Below the pieces are notes generated by a model. That model was not told the DNA's origin and made no database searches. It saw only the letters and a program-made list of their open reading frames with translations. Position numbers and translations under genes: made by a program. Below are positions 13,286 to 19,659 of a stretch of 45,899 bases of DNA, piece by piece. The DNA comes from a virus, in IMG/VR virus record IMGVR_UViG_3300047510_000698, positions 1 through 45,899 of that record; one strand, 5' to 3'. Numbering within the stretch: the stretch's first letter is position 1; the number at the start of each line of letters is the position of its first letter.

Positions 13286-13868
13286 AAGTGTATTTGTGCT
13301 TGAGTTCTTTCTCTGATTTCTTACCAGTTGATTGTAGAACAAGATCTCTCAGTTTTCTTTCACCTTTCTTGTAAAGTGCTTTTCTTTCTTGTGTAGAAAG
13401 TCCTGATGCTTTTTGTGGTTTGTAATCAGGATGTGCTTGTGCTTCTGGTTTCTTAGTTGAAAGAAGTTTAGATGCAGTTTTTGCTACATCTTTTGCCTTT
13501 GGTTTTGCTGCTGGTGCTTCTCCACCACCTTTCTTTGCTGCTGCTCTTGCTTTTGCTGCTGCTCTACGTTCTGCCTTTACCTTTTCAGCATAAGATTGCT
13601 TTACTTCAGCACTTCCACGCTCTTTTTCTGGTTGTTGAACTCTTGTGGATGCTTGTCTTTGAGATCCAATATCTTTGCGTGGTTTGTAATCAACGGGTTC
13701 CATCTTACCACCGCCGACTGCTTTCATACGACGCCTTTCAGGAGCAGATTTCTTACGTTCTGCACCAATTCTTCCACCTTCTCCAGTTTTACGGATTTGA
13801 GAAGAACTCATTACACTAGCATCATAAGATGCTTCAGCAATCAAAACAAATTCCTGAAAGGTTCTCAT
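13278..13868 (-). CDS. Candidate internal head protein (basic, CTS-like N-terminus)
   Basis: 196 aa. The N-terminus MRTFQEFVLIAEA closely resembles the T4 capsid-targeting sequence MKTYQEFIAEA of internal proteins IPI-IPIII (from memory). The rest is highly basic and disordered, rich in Lys, Arg, Ala and Gly (AERRAAAKARAAAKKGG, RRRMKAVGGG), as expected for a protein packaged with DNA and injected into the host. A late-type box (13892-13899) lies 24 bp upstream. It could instead be a scaffold or DNA-condensing protein. No enzymatic motif is visible. Confidence 0.55.
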   Translation of the reverse strand: MRTFQEFVLIAEASYDASVMSSSQIRKTGEGGRIGAERKKSAPERRRMKAVGGGKMEPVDYKPRKDIGSQRQASTRVQQPEKERGSAEVKQSYAEKVKAERRAAAKARAAAKKGGGEAPAAKPKAKDVAKTASKLLSTKKPEAQAHPDYKPQKASGLSTQERKALYKKGERKLRDLVLQSTGKKSEKELKHKYTSK

Positions 13869-13891
13869 TGGTATCTAAACAGTCTTTTTTA

Positions 13892-13899
13892 TTATTTAG
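13892..13899 (-). promoter_or_regulatory. Late-type promoter box CTAAATAA
   Basis: Minus-strand CTAAATAA, 24 bp upstream of the candidate internal head protein start at 13868. Confidence 0.55.
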
Positions 13900-14108
13900 T
13901 TATCTGCAGCATCACGAAGTTTATCTTGAGCGGACTTGCTAATCTTACACACCAAGTCATTATCATAGAAATACTTTACACGTTCACGACGGGCAGCAAG
14001 TAGAATATCATATTCTTCCTGTTGTTGTTTGGTGAAGGTAAAATCTTGCTTGCGCCAGATCTCTTTCAGTTCGTTCAGATGAGGCAGCACGTTCACAGTT
14101 TCGGTCAT
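13896..14108 (-). CDS. Hypothetical charged helical protein, 70 aa
   Basis: Starts MTETVNVLPHLNELKEIWRK; continuous charged helices (QQQEEYDILLAARRERVKYF), likely coiled coil. Start 3 bp past the stop of gene 14111-14248. Confidence 0.6.
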   Translation of the reverse strand: MTETVNVLPHLNELKEIWRKQDFTFTKQQQEEYDILLAARRERVKYFYDNDLVCKISKSAQDKLRDAADN

Positions 14109-14110
14109 AA

Positions 14111-14248
14111 TCAGAAGTCGTAGGTAGCGTTAATGTATTCAGCGAAGGATTTATCATCAAACTCTTCGTCGATAAAGATGTCGTCTTCTTCGACAAAGTT
14201 GAAGTAACCTTCCTCTTCGATTTGATAGTTGTCGTTGAAAGGATCCAT
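14111..14248 (-). CDS. Small acidic protein, 45 aa
   Basis: Starts MDPFNDNYQIEEEGYFNFVE; about 40% Asp/Glu, no basic residues except one Lys. Such acidic proteins in phages are sometimes DNA mimics or inhibitors of host enzymes, but no such role is shown here. Behind element copy 14263-14294. Confidence 0.6.
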   Translation of the reverse strand: MDPFNDNYQIEEEGYFNFVEEDDIFIDEEFDDKSFAEYINATYDF

Positions 14249-14262
14249 CTTAATGGGTGCTT

Positions 14263-14294
14263 ACATTATTAGAACACTTTGGGCGTCCCCCTTT
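14263..14294 (-). repeat. Dispersed stem-loop element, copy 12 (diverged)
   Basis: AAAGGGGGACG, CCC, AAAGTGTTCTAATAATGT, then a leader to the ATG at 14248. The stem pairs GGGAC with GTTCT through one or two G-U pairs. Confidence 0.75.
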
Positions 14295-14298
14295 CTTA

Positions 14299-14502
14299 TC
14301 AACGAGACATAATTGCTTTTAATCTTGCATTTTTTGCTGATTGTTGTGCTCCTGCTTCTCTTGCAAGTTCTCCGTGAACGTGTTTTCTATGTTGAATACC
14401 ACCTTTTGCTTGTTCTCTTGCTTTTGCAACATTAAAAGATGTTGGCGTCATATGAGGATCTTGTTCTTGCAATTTTTCAACAAACTCTCTAAAAGTTAGC
14501 AT
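14299..14502 (-). CDS. Second CTS-like basic protein, 67 aa
   Basis: Starts MLTFREFVEKLQEQDPHMTP, with the same M-x-TF-x-EF pattern as the internal-head candidate at 13278-13868 and T4 CTS. Basic thereafter (RKHVHGELAREAGAQQSAKN). It has its own late-type box (14522-14529) 20 bp upstream. Probably a small internal head protein (inference). Confidence 0.5.
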   Translation of the reverse strand: MLTFREFVEKLQEQDPHMTPTSFNVAKAREQAKGGIQHRKHVHGELAREAGAQQSAKNARLKAIMSR

Positions 14503-14517
14503 TTGTCTAGTATGTTT

Positions 14518-14733
14518 TTATGTATTTAGAATGATACACTTCACTGGTTTAGGTTCTGCAGGTACAATATGAGTTCTTACAGCATTAAAGATAATAAATG
14601 CGTTTGTAATAAAAATAGAAAGAAACATCAAAAGACGGATAAGAGCAATCCTATCCGCCTCATTATCATTTTTACCTGCTTTTTCACCTAAAGACTTTGC
14701 AATCAGTCTCCAGATAGTTTTCTTTTGTTTCAT
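14518..14733 (-). CDS. Small membrane protein, 71 aa
   Basis: Starts MKQKKTIWRLIAKSLGEKAG: a basic soluble head, then one hydrophobic helix (LLMFLSIFITNAFIIFNAV, about residues 34-52). Start overlaps the stop of gene 14730-14909. Confidence 0.65.
   Translation of the reverse strand: MKQKKTIWRLIAKSLGEKAGKNDNEADRIALIRLLMFLSIFITNAFIIFNAVRTHIVPAEPKPVKCIILNT
14522..14529 (-). promoter_or_regulatory. Late-type promoter box CTAAATAC
   Basis: Minus-strand CTAAATAC, 20 bp upstream of the start at 14502, and overlapping the end of gene 14518-14733. Confidence 0.55.
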
Positions 14734-14909
14734 TTAGTTGATGCTTTCTGTATTGCAATTTGTTTATAATATTCTCTGAAGACTAACAATCGTGGAGCAT
14801 TGCGACTAGGATGTGCGGGAAGTTGTATAACAACATAATGGTCGCATACAAAATCAATCACACCACACATTTCTTTATAGATGACTGCAGTACCTTCAGA
14901 GAAAATCAT
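14730..14909 (-). CDS. Hypothetical protein, 59 aa
   Basis: Starts MIFSEGTAVIYKEMCGVIDF; beta-rich in the first half, ending in a helix (REYYKQIAIQKAST). ATGA overlaps both neighbours. Unknown. Confidence 0.65.
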   Translation of the reverse strand: MIFSEGTAVIYKEMCGVIDFVCDHYVVIQLPAHPSRNAPRLLVFREYYKQIAIQKASTK

Positions 14910-15205
14910 ACAAATGCGGACATAAGAGGATTAAGGTTAAGAGGCATAGCCGTGTAGTCTCGCGTATCTTTGAAATTCACAACTTTACCAACTGTACTAC
15001 TATTTACAGGACTATAGAACTCACACTTTTTGTAGTTGTAAAATCCCCAGATGGTCCTGGTAGGTTTCCCCATATTGTAATCAAACTTGCGGTTGCAGCA
15101 CAACCAAATAGAAAAGATACCACGTTTGAACTCTTCAACTTCATAACTATAACCTTCTGGTGCTTTGTGTGTAAACTGAGGAATGAGATCAACTGAGAGT
15201 TTCAT
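14906..15205 (-). CDS. Hypothetical protein, 99 aa
   Basis: Start at the ATG 15203-15205 (MKLSVDLIPQFTHKAPEGYS); resembles small phage proteins with an alternating beta pattern and an APEGYSYE-type motif also seen in gene 7783-8136 (QDAPDGYFYE), so a shared fold is possible. Unknown. Confidence 0.65.
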   Translation of the reverse strand: MKLSVDLIPQFTHKAPEGYSYEVEEFKRGIFSIWLCCNRKFDYNMGKPTRTIWGFYNYKKCEFYSPVNSSTVGKVVNFKDTRDYTAMPLNLNPLMSAFV

Positions 15206-15366
15206 CAACAATCGTAGTATTTGTCGTATGAGAGCAGTTTAATCTGTTCTTGGAGTTTTAGGATCTCCTTCTGCTGTTCTGTAATCTTCTGTTGCAAATC
15301 TTCGATGCGGTCTTGGTATTGTTGCTTCAAATCAAATGCAAGACGGTTGATTTCAGGATTACTCAT
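15205..15366 (-). CDS. Coiled-coil protein, 53 aa
   Basis: Starts MSNPEINRLAFDLKQQYQDR; about 40 residues of heptad-like charged helix (LQQKITEQQKEILKLQEQIK). Overlaps both neighbours by 1 bp. Confidence 0.65.
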   Translation of the reverse strand: MSNPEINRLAFDLKQQYQDRIEDLQQKITEQQKEILKLQEQIKLLSYDKYYDC

Positions 15367-15596
15367 CAGGTCGTAAATGCTTCAAGAATACCAGATTCAT
15401 ATTCATCAACAAGAGCAAACTTCTGGGAGTTCACTACTCGTTCCATAATCCGATCAGTATAACGATCATCAAACTGCTTTTCTACAATAAGAAGTTCAAA
15501 TGCCTCAGTATCAGATTCAGCAATCAGATTGATAAGACCACCACCTTCAGATGCTGGAAAAGGAACCCAGTAATCAACGATATAAAGATACTTCAT
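15366..15596 (-). CDS. Hypothetical acidic protein, 76 aa
   Basis: Starts MKYLYIVDYWVPFPASEGGG; a small alpha/beta protein, soluble. Leads a chain of overlapping genes. A motif V-Y-I-x-DYW is of unknown meaning. Confidence 0.65.
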   Translation of the reverse strand: MKYLYIVDYWVPFPASEGGGLINLIAESDTEAFELLIVEKQFDDRYTDRIMERVVNSQKFALVDEYESGILEAFTT

Positions 15597-15644
15597 TTGT
15601 CTTTGTAAATTACTCCTTTAGTTTAATCGTTAGTTTGGTTTAAG

Positions 15645-16064
15645 TCAATAGCAGGTAGCATTAGCAGCACCAGCACCAAGAACTGCACCTAGAGGAATAG
15701 CCCAACTCCAAGCGTCTTTTTTAGATACTGCTGCACCAATACCACCACCAAGCAATCCACCAAGAGTTGTTCTTGCGGGAGAACAATAACCCCTACCATA
15801 TCCAGGTTGTGCTATCGGAGCAGCAACTGGAGATTGATACACATTTCCACCATTTGGACGATAATACGTTCCAGTTCCACATTGAACGTTATATCGTTGT
15901 GTATTCACATTTCCTTGAACGTAGTTCCCATAAGCATCATAATAACCAGGAGCATAGTTCTCCTGATAGTTAGTGCAAACTGAATAAATGTTTGTTTGCT
16001 GTGCTTTGACTGGAAGTGATGTAGCAAGTAAAGAGAATGTAATTCCCCAAAGTAATTGTTTCAT
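15645..16064 (-). CDS. Secreted glycine-zipper protein, 139 aa
   Basis: Start at the ATG 16062-16064, giving a clear signal peptide (MKQLLWGITFSLLATSLPVK, cleavage near VKA-QQ). The longer frame to 16100 lacks one. The mature part is Tyr/Asn/Gln-rich, followed by a glycine-zipper membrane segment (GGLLGGGIGAAVSKK, GAVLGAGAANA). The glycine zipper resembles outer-membrane or phage envelope-associated proteins. Four Cys may form disulfides. Probably an exported, late or host-envelope protein. Confidence 0.65.
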   Translation of the reverse strand: MKQLLWGITFSLLATSLPVKAQQTNIYSVCTNYQENYAPGYYDAYGNYVQGNVNTQRYNVQCGTGTYYRPNGGNVYQSPVAAPIAQPGYGRGYCSPARTTLGGLLGGGIGAAVSKKDAWSWAIPLGAVLGAGAANATCY

Positions 16065-16201
16065 TAGTCTAAGAGAAACTCCTCTAAAATGTAGTCGCAA
16101 GTGACCTCATATTTAGATGCAAGTTCTTCAATATAAGAACAAAAATCTTCAGCAGTCCTATCAATCTGAAGATCTTTGCGGTCTTTGTTATAATCAATCA
16201 A
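16064..16201 (-). CDS. Hypothetical protein with TTG start, 45 aa
   Basis: The frame has no ATG near its start. A near-perfect ribosome binding site (AAGGAGG) lies 8 bp upstream of TTG at 16199-16201, giving MIDYNKDRKDLQIDRTAED. The TTG sits in the end of gene 16194-16325. Acidic, helical (CSYIEELASKYEV). Confidence 0.55.
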   Translation of the reverse strand: MIDYNKDRKDLQIDRTAEDFCSYIEELASKYEVTCDYILEEFLLD

Positions 16202-16325
16202 AAGTTTTTCCTCCTTTAATTTGTTCTTCTTCTCTAGGTCTCATCACCTTGAAATAATAGGTGAGAAGTGATGAGACCACAGCAATCATAGCACAGTAGA
16301 TTGCGATTGCAAGTGATAAACTCAT
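16194..16325 (-). CDS. Small membrane protein, 43 aa
   Basis: MSLSLAIAIYCAMIAVVSSL: one hydrophobic helix, then a basic tail (KVMRPREEEQIKGGK). Its last codons hold the strong ribosome binding site of the next gene. Confidence 0.6.
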   Translation of the reverse strand: MSLSLAIAIYCAMIAVVSSLLTYYFKVMRPREEEQIKGGKTFD

Positions 16326-16480
16326 CGTATCTGACTGCTAATTGGTTGCTTAATGTTCTCGATTGCTTGACGACGATAGTATTCTTTATACATCACATCA
16401 TCACGTTGAACTAGAAAGACATTCCACCCAATCACAGCAGAGAAAGCAATCAATCCAGCAGCAAGATACTTTGGTTTCAT
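16322..16480 (-). CDS. Small membrane protein, 52 aa
   Basis: MKPKYLAAGLIAFSAVIGWN: basic start, one membrane helix (YLAAGLIAFSAVIGWNVFLV), then a charged tail. Could also be a signal anchor. Overlaps the next start by 4 bp. Confidence 0.6.
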   Translation of the reverse strand: MKPKYLAAGLIAFSAVIGWNVFLVQRDDVMYKEYYRRQAIENIKQPISSQIR

Positions 16481-16482
16481 AA

Positions 16483-16878
16483 TCAAACGTGAAGAGCAGC
16501 AGAGGGGATTTCAACGATTTTAGGAGTTTCGTGAAGTTCGTAGCACACCCATTCACCTTTCAAAGTGTAGAGATAAGCATACTCTTCAGCATCACCAACA
16601 TACTCAATCAGGTTAGCATCAAGGCGAGGAGGGCAATTCTGACCACGATAGGAGTAATAGTTAGGTCCATAAGATCCATCAGCACTCAAATCCCAACGTT
16701 CATCAGTCCAAGCACAGGACATATCACCACCATCAATCAGTTCGGCAGCAAGTTCTTTGCTATTGTAGTGCGTCTTCAGGATGCGACCCAACCATTCGGG
16801 ATAACCATCCCAGTGGTGGTATGCAGAGAGAACAGAACCATCAGCGAGTTCAATACCGATGCGTGAGCGGGTTGCCAT
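16483..16878 (-). CDS. Phage protein of the MATRSRIGIE family, 131 aa
   Basis: Starts MATRSRIGIELADGSVLSAY, followed by HHWDGYPEWLGRIL. This pattern belongs to a widespread phage family of unknown function (from memory). Tyr/Trp-rich, soluble. Behind element copy 16893-16925 with a 14-nt leader. Confidence 0.75.
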   Translation of the reverse strand: MATRSRIGIELADGSVLSAYHHWDGYPEWLGRILKTHYNSKELAAELIDGGDMSCAWTDERWDLSADGSYGPNYYSYRGQNCPPRLDANLIEYVGDAEEYAYLYTLKGEWVCYELHETPKIVEIPSAALHV

Positions 16879-16892
16879 TGAATGTTGTGCTT

Positions 16893-16925
16893 ACATTACT
16901 AGGGCACTTTAGGCGTCCCCCCTTT
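16893..16925 (-). repeat. Dispersed stem-loop element, copy 13 (diverged)
   Basis: AAAGGGGGGACG, CCT, AAAGTGCCCTAGTAATGT, then AAGCAC and the ATG at 16878. GGG/CCC of the stem remain. Confidence 0.75.
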
Positions 16926-16928
16926 CAG

Positions 16929-17096
16929 TCAACCACCTTTCTCCTTCAAACTACGAACAAGATATTCTGTGAATTGTTCTAGTTTTTCTGTATGAACTTG
17001 AGTAATATCGTGATTTATTGCGTTCTTAAGAGCAACCATCTCATCCCATTCAGTTTGTGTGAGTTCACTGGTATTCTTCTTGGAATAAGTCATCAT
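16929..17096 (-). CDS. Hypothetical charged protein, 55 aa
   Basis: Starts MMTYSKKNTSELTQTEWDEM; helical, ending LVRSLKEKGG. Ribosome binding site GGGAG upstream; late-type box TTAAATAC at 17127-17134. Confidence 0.6.
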   Translation of the reverse strand: MMTYSKKNTSELTQTEWDEMVALKNAINHDITQVHTEKLEQFTEYLVRSLKEKGG

Positions 17097-17126
17097 TTTG
17101 CTCCCATATATCTTTAAATCCTAACA

Positions 17127-17134
17127 GTATTTAA
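17127..17134 (-). promoter_or_regulatory. Late-type promoter box TTAAATAC
   Basis: Minus-strand TTAAATAC, 31 bp upstream of the start at 17096. The 87-bp gap 17097-17183 holds nothing else obvious. Confidence 0.4.
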
Positions 17135-17183
17135 GAGAGAAGTGCGATTCCTTAATGATGTCTTTAGAGTGTCGTTACAAAAC

Positions 17184-17411
17184 TTAATCATTATCAAAGA
17201 ACGAACCAAAGTTACCTTTACTTCCAGGTCTACGATTATCCAACATATCCATAATCTCCTCAAACTTCTTGCATTGTTCCATATCAAGAAGAATCTTGGA
17301 TAGTTGTTGAATAACCAGAGGTTTTTCATTCACAGATGCAGACTTGATTGCTGCTCTCAGATGACTTTCTGCTTCTAACAGATGTTCTAGTGTTTGCTTA
17401 CTTAGTGCCAT
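17184..17411 (-). CDS. Hypothetical helical protein, 75 aa
   Basis: Starts MALSKQTLEHLLEAESHLRA; all-helical (LSKILLDMEQCKKFEEIMDM) with a Gly/Asp tail. Overlaps the stop of gene 17398-17889 by 14 bp. Confidence 0.65.
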   Translation of the reverse strand: MALSKQTLEHLLEAESHLRAAIKSASVNEKPLVIQQLSKILLDMEQCKKFEEIMDMLDNRRPGSKGNFGSFFDND

Positions 17412-17889
17412 TAACTTTCCTCATTGTAAAGCTACCATCATTATTATCTACCCACTCCACAGTATCACCTTCTTTTAGATTTGCTGCTTCTAACAAATCA
17501 TCGGGAAAGTTAACATAACACTCCCCAGTCAATCCATCAACTTGAACTGGAAGTTGCCACTTAACTACTTTATCTTCTTCAATCACATCATCATTTTCCC
17601 AAAAATCAGTCCAAGATCCCCTACAATATAAAGAATCATCATCAAAGTCACAGAGTACAATGCTATCGTTGCCCTCTTGAATATGACCTACACCATTACC
17701 ATTCAACAATGCAAGAAGTTCATAACACTTTTCAGTTTCATTCTTGTAAGTGTAGTAGTTCTCACTCACTACATCTTTAATCACATCATAAATCTCCTGC
17801 GGTGTTGCTTCACTGCAGGAGATTGCATCGTGCATCCATTCATTCAGTTTTTCAAGTGAATACTTTTTGTAATCAAAGTCCATAATCAA
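17398..17889 (-). CDS. AbrB-like DNA-binding domain protein, 163 aa
   Basis: The N-terminal 100 residues are helical then acidic (CDFDDDSLYCRGSWTDFWEN). The C-terminal 45 (QLPVQVDGLTGECYVNFPDD, LKEGDTVEWVDNNDGSFTM) match the AbrB/SpoVT swapped-hairpin fold used by transition-state regulators and antitoxins. It may bind DNA as a dimer; no toxin partner is visible. Two in-frame Met at residues 1 and 3. Confidence 0.65.
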   Translation of the reverse strand: MIMDFDYKKYSLEKLNEWMHDAISCSEATPQEIYDVIKDVVSENYYTYKNETEKCYELLALLNGNGVGHIQEGNDSIVLCDFDDDSLYCRGSWTDFWENDDVIEEDKVVKWQLPVQVDGLTGECYVNFPDDLLEAANLKEGDTVEWVDNNDGSFTMRKVNGTK

Positions 17890-18104
17890 TCTTTGGGTTT
17901 TGGTTTGTTACACTCATTACAATAGTAGGAGAAACCTCCACGAAAGTACTTTACCACCTGATAGTGGTTTTCGTCAAGAGGTTTCTCCTCACCACACTTA
18001 TCACACCTCCTCGTCTTTTCTCTGTCGTTTTCGTGCTTTTTTGAGGTCTTTAAGTTCGTCTTTAATGTTCTGATAAGCTGTCTCAGCATCAATCTTTCCT
18101 CCAA
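17886..18104 (-). CDS. Zinc-ribbon protein, up to 72 aa
   Basis: The C-terminal 40 residues contain CDKCGEEKP and YYCNECNKPKP, two CxxC pairs about 28 residues apart, a zinc ribbon as in small phage endonuclease-associated or regulatory proteins. The N-terminal part overlaps gene 18001-18183 in another frame, and no ATG lies between 18000 and the ribbon. The true start may be a non-ATG codon near the end of that gene. Confidence 0.5.
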   Translation of the reverse strand: MEERLMLRQLIRTLKTNLKTSKKHENDREKTRRCDKCGEEKPLDENHYQVVKYFRGGFSYYCNECNKPKPKD

Positions 18105-18183
18105 GTTCTAAAGAACAGATAATATCTACTCTAGTACCAAAATGTGATAGTGCTTTTTCAAAGTTATTCAAATCTTCATACAT
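18001..18183 (-). CDS. Hypothetical protein, 60 aa
   Basis: Start at the ATG 18181-18183 ([20 protein letters not shown]), overlapping the ferredoxin stop by 1 bp. Helical with a basic tail (KDLKKARKRQRKDEEV). Longer frame to 18219 lies inside ferredoxin and is rejected. Confidence 0.6.
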   Translation of the reverse strand: MYEDLNNFEKALSHFGTRVDIICSLELGGKIDAETAYQNIKDELKDLKKARKRQRKDEEV

Positions 18184-18473
18184 CAGAGATTCTCCTCTTG
18201 CTCTGTGAGGATAACACAATCAGACATTGGATATGCTACACACAGCAGACTAAATCCTTGGTCCATTTGGTCGTCATCAAGGAAAGTTTGCTCTGAGTTA
18301 TCAACCTCACCCTCAACAACTTTACCAGCACAAGAACTACAAGCACCAGCACGGCACGAATAAGGTAGATCTACACCAGCATCTTGTGCTGCTTCAAGAA
18401 TATATTGGTCTTCTTCGCACTGAATAACATTTTCAGTACCATCAGCAGAACGGAGAGTAATAGAATAAGCCAT
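18183..18473 (-). CDS. petF: Plant-type 2Fe-2S ferredoxin
   Basis: 96 aa, the full length of cyanobacterial ferredoxin. The cluster ligands are all present: Cys40, Cys45, Cys48 (CRAGACSSC) and Cys78 (LLCVAYP). It carries electrons from photosystem I to NADP reductase, or to phage phycobilin reductases. Cyanomyoviruses carry such genes as auxiliary metabolic genes to support photosynthesis or pigment synthesis during infection. Its late-type box (CTAAATAC, 18507-18514) lies 34 bp upstream within gene 18479-18706. No bilin reductase lies in the window. Confidence 0.93.
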   Translation of the reverse strand: MAYSITLRSADGTENVIQCEEDQYILEAAQDAGVDLPYSCRAGACSSCAGKVVEGEVDNSEQTFLDDDQMDQGFSLLCVAYPMSDCVILTEQEENL

Positions 18474-18478
18474 AATCG

Positions 18479-18706
18479 TCAGTTAAAGTTTTCGTAATGT
18501 TTTGGAGTATTTAGAACAATATCAATTCGTGCATCTACTGCATTAACAGAGTTTCCTAACTCATAAAGGCAGTTTGTAGTTTCTACATTTTCTTCTTCAA
18601 GTTTTATAATACGCTGTTCCAATTCAGAAATCTTTGCATAAAGATCAATCTCTTCTACGATTGGTTTCTTGGATGGTCCAAAGAACCAACGAATAAAGTT
18701 TTTCAT
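18479..18706 (-). CDS. Coiled-coil protein, 75 aa
   Basis: [20 protein letters not shown]: aromatic basic start that could associate with membrane, then a coiled coil ([20 protein letters not shown]). Its start overlaps the stop of gene 18703-18840 (ATGA). Confidence 0.6.
   Translation of the reverse strand: MKNFIRWFFGPSKKPIVEEIDLYAKISELEQRIIKLEEENVETTNCLYELGNSVNAVDARIDIVLNTPKHYENFN
18507..18514 (-). promoter_or_regulatory. Late-type promoter box CTAAATAC
   Basis: Minus-strand CTAAATAC, 34 bp upstream of the ferredoxin start. Same core as boxes before the internal-head candidates. Confidence 0.45.
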
Positions 18707-18840
18707 ACTAAACCTATCTCTCTCAAATATCGTTGGTATCTCATAAACGATTGAACCCGAATAGGAACACCTAAACTCTCACAACATCTACAATAAGATA
18801 GAAACTCATACCAGGGACTTGTTGGGTCAGTATCACTCAT
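18703..18840 (-). CDS. Hypothetical protein, 45 aa
   Basis: MSDTDPTSPWYEFLSYCRCC: Cys-rich middle (YCRCC), then a basic tail ([16 protein letters not shown]). Overlaps both neighbours. Confidence 0.6.
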   Translation of the reverse strand: MSDTDPTSPWYEFLSYCRCCESLGVPIRVQSFMRYQRYLREIGLV

Positions 18841-18988
18841 CTTTTGTTTGTTTTAGATCAGGATGCGGAGAATACAATGGACCCTGATAGTTTCCTGCAT
18901 GAAAGTTCTTAATAACTTCTAGAACCTCAGGAGTTTCATTCCACTCCCAAGTATTACCATTCTTATCAACAAAAGTGCGTAATGTCAT
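18833..18988 (-). CDS. Hypothetical protein, 51 aa
   Basis: MTLRTFVDKNGNTWEWNETP: a WEW-type start seen in several small phage proteins (from memory), ending in a Pro/His/Lys-rich tail. Overlaps both neighbours by 4-8 bp. Confidence 0.65.
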   Translation of the reverse strand: MTLRTFVDKNGNTWEWNETPEVLEVIKNFHAGNYQGPLYSPHPDLKQTKDE

Positions 18989-19200
18989 AGTTTTCCTCCA
19001 ACGATGCTATCATATGTTTTTTCTGGCGATTTGTCAAACTCACCTTCTTGTTTTGCTTTCAAATACCAACGTGTTGCTCTCACACATTCTTCTTCTGTGA
19101 GAGACGTGATAATACCTTTTCCATCGGGATGATGAGATTGCCAAGTTCCCCAACCTTTTTCCTCAACGTAAAAAGCATCATCAATCAATTGTTTTTCCAT
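18985..19200 (-). CDS. Hypothetical protein, 71 aa
   Basis: MEKQLIDDAFYVEEKGWGTW: soluble, contains GKGIITSLTEEECVRATRWY. Overlaps the start of 18833-18988 and the end of 19181-19342. Confidence 0.65.
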   Translation of the reverse strand: MEKQLIDDAFYVEEKGWGTWQSHHPDGKGIITSLTEEECVRATRWYLKAKQEGEFDKSPEKTYDSIVGGKL

Positions 19201-19342
19201 AATGACTTAGTTGCCTCTTAAGTTCTATGTTTAATGAGTTTAGATGTGAATATAAAAATGTTTGATACTCGTTACCTTCCAAGAGTTTTGTAAGATTATC
19301 AATCTGCTGTAGTGCTAACAACAGTTTCGTTGCTTCGTTCAT
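19181..19342 (-). CDS. Hypothetical helical protein, 53 aa
   Basis: MNEATKLLLALQQIDNLTKL: helical, leucine-rich. Its end overlaps the start of gene 18985-19200 by 20 bp and its start overlaps the stop of 19339-19659. Confidence 0.6.
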   Translation of the reverse strand: MNEATKLLLALQQIDNLTKLLEGNEYQTFLYSHLNSLNIELKRQLSHYGKTID

Positions 19343-19659
19343 TTTGATTTAGGTTTGCGAGTGCTTCTAGAAGTTCCAGGGGTATCCAACTTTTTGGTGC
19401 TCCGTTTACTTCCACCTGTACTTCTACTACTGGCCTTTCTAGTTCCTTGTTCCACACTGTTCTTGTTTGCTTTACTAGGCTTAGTGGGTTCTCCATCACG
19501 ATAATCAATCTTAATAGTTCTCTTATCCAGTTTATACCGATTCAGGTATTTTTGCAAGTGCTCGTCACACTCAAACCAGCAAACTGAAATCTCTTTCTTT
19601 TCACCAAACTGCAATCGCACAGGAAACTTTTCATAAGGAAACAAAGAGGTATCAATCAT
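19339..19659 (-). CDS. Protein with basic disordered tail, 106 aa
   Basis: Start at 19657-19659 (MIDTSLFPYEKFPVRLQFGE), ATGA overlap with DUF4385 stop. The first 45 residues form a beta-rich domain; the last 60 are Ser/Thr/Lys-rich (RKASSRSTGGSKRSTKKLDT) and could bind nucleic acid or another phage protein. Longer frame to 19674 is inside the next gene. Confidence 0.6.
   Translation of the reverse strand: MIDTSLFPYEKFPVRLQFGEKKEISVCWFECDEHLQKYLNRYKLDKRTIKIDYRDGEPTKPSKANKNSVEQGTRKASSRSTGGSKRSTKKLDTPGTSRSTRKPKSK

Noticed and set aside
2566-16925. Dispersed element as an insertion sequence or attachment site
   Set aside because: No transposase, no target duplication and a fixed relation to gene starts.
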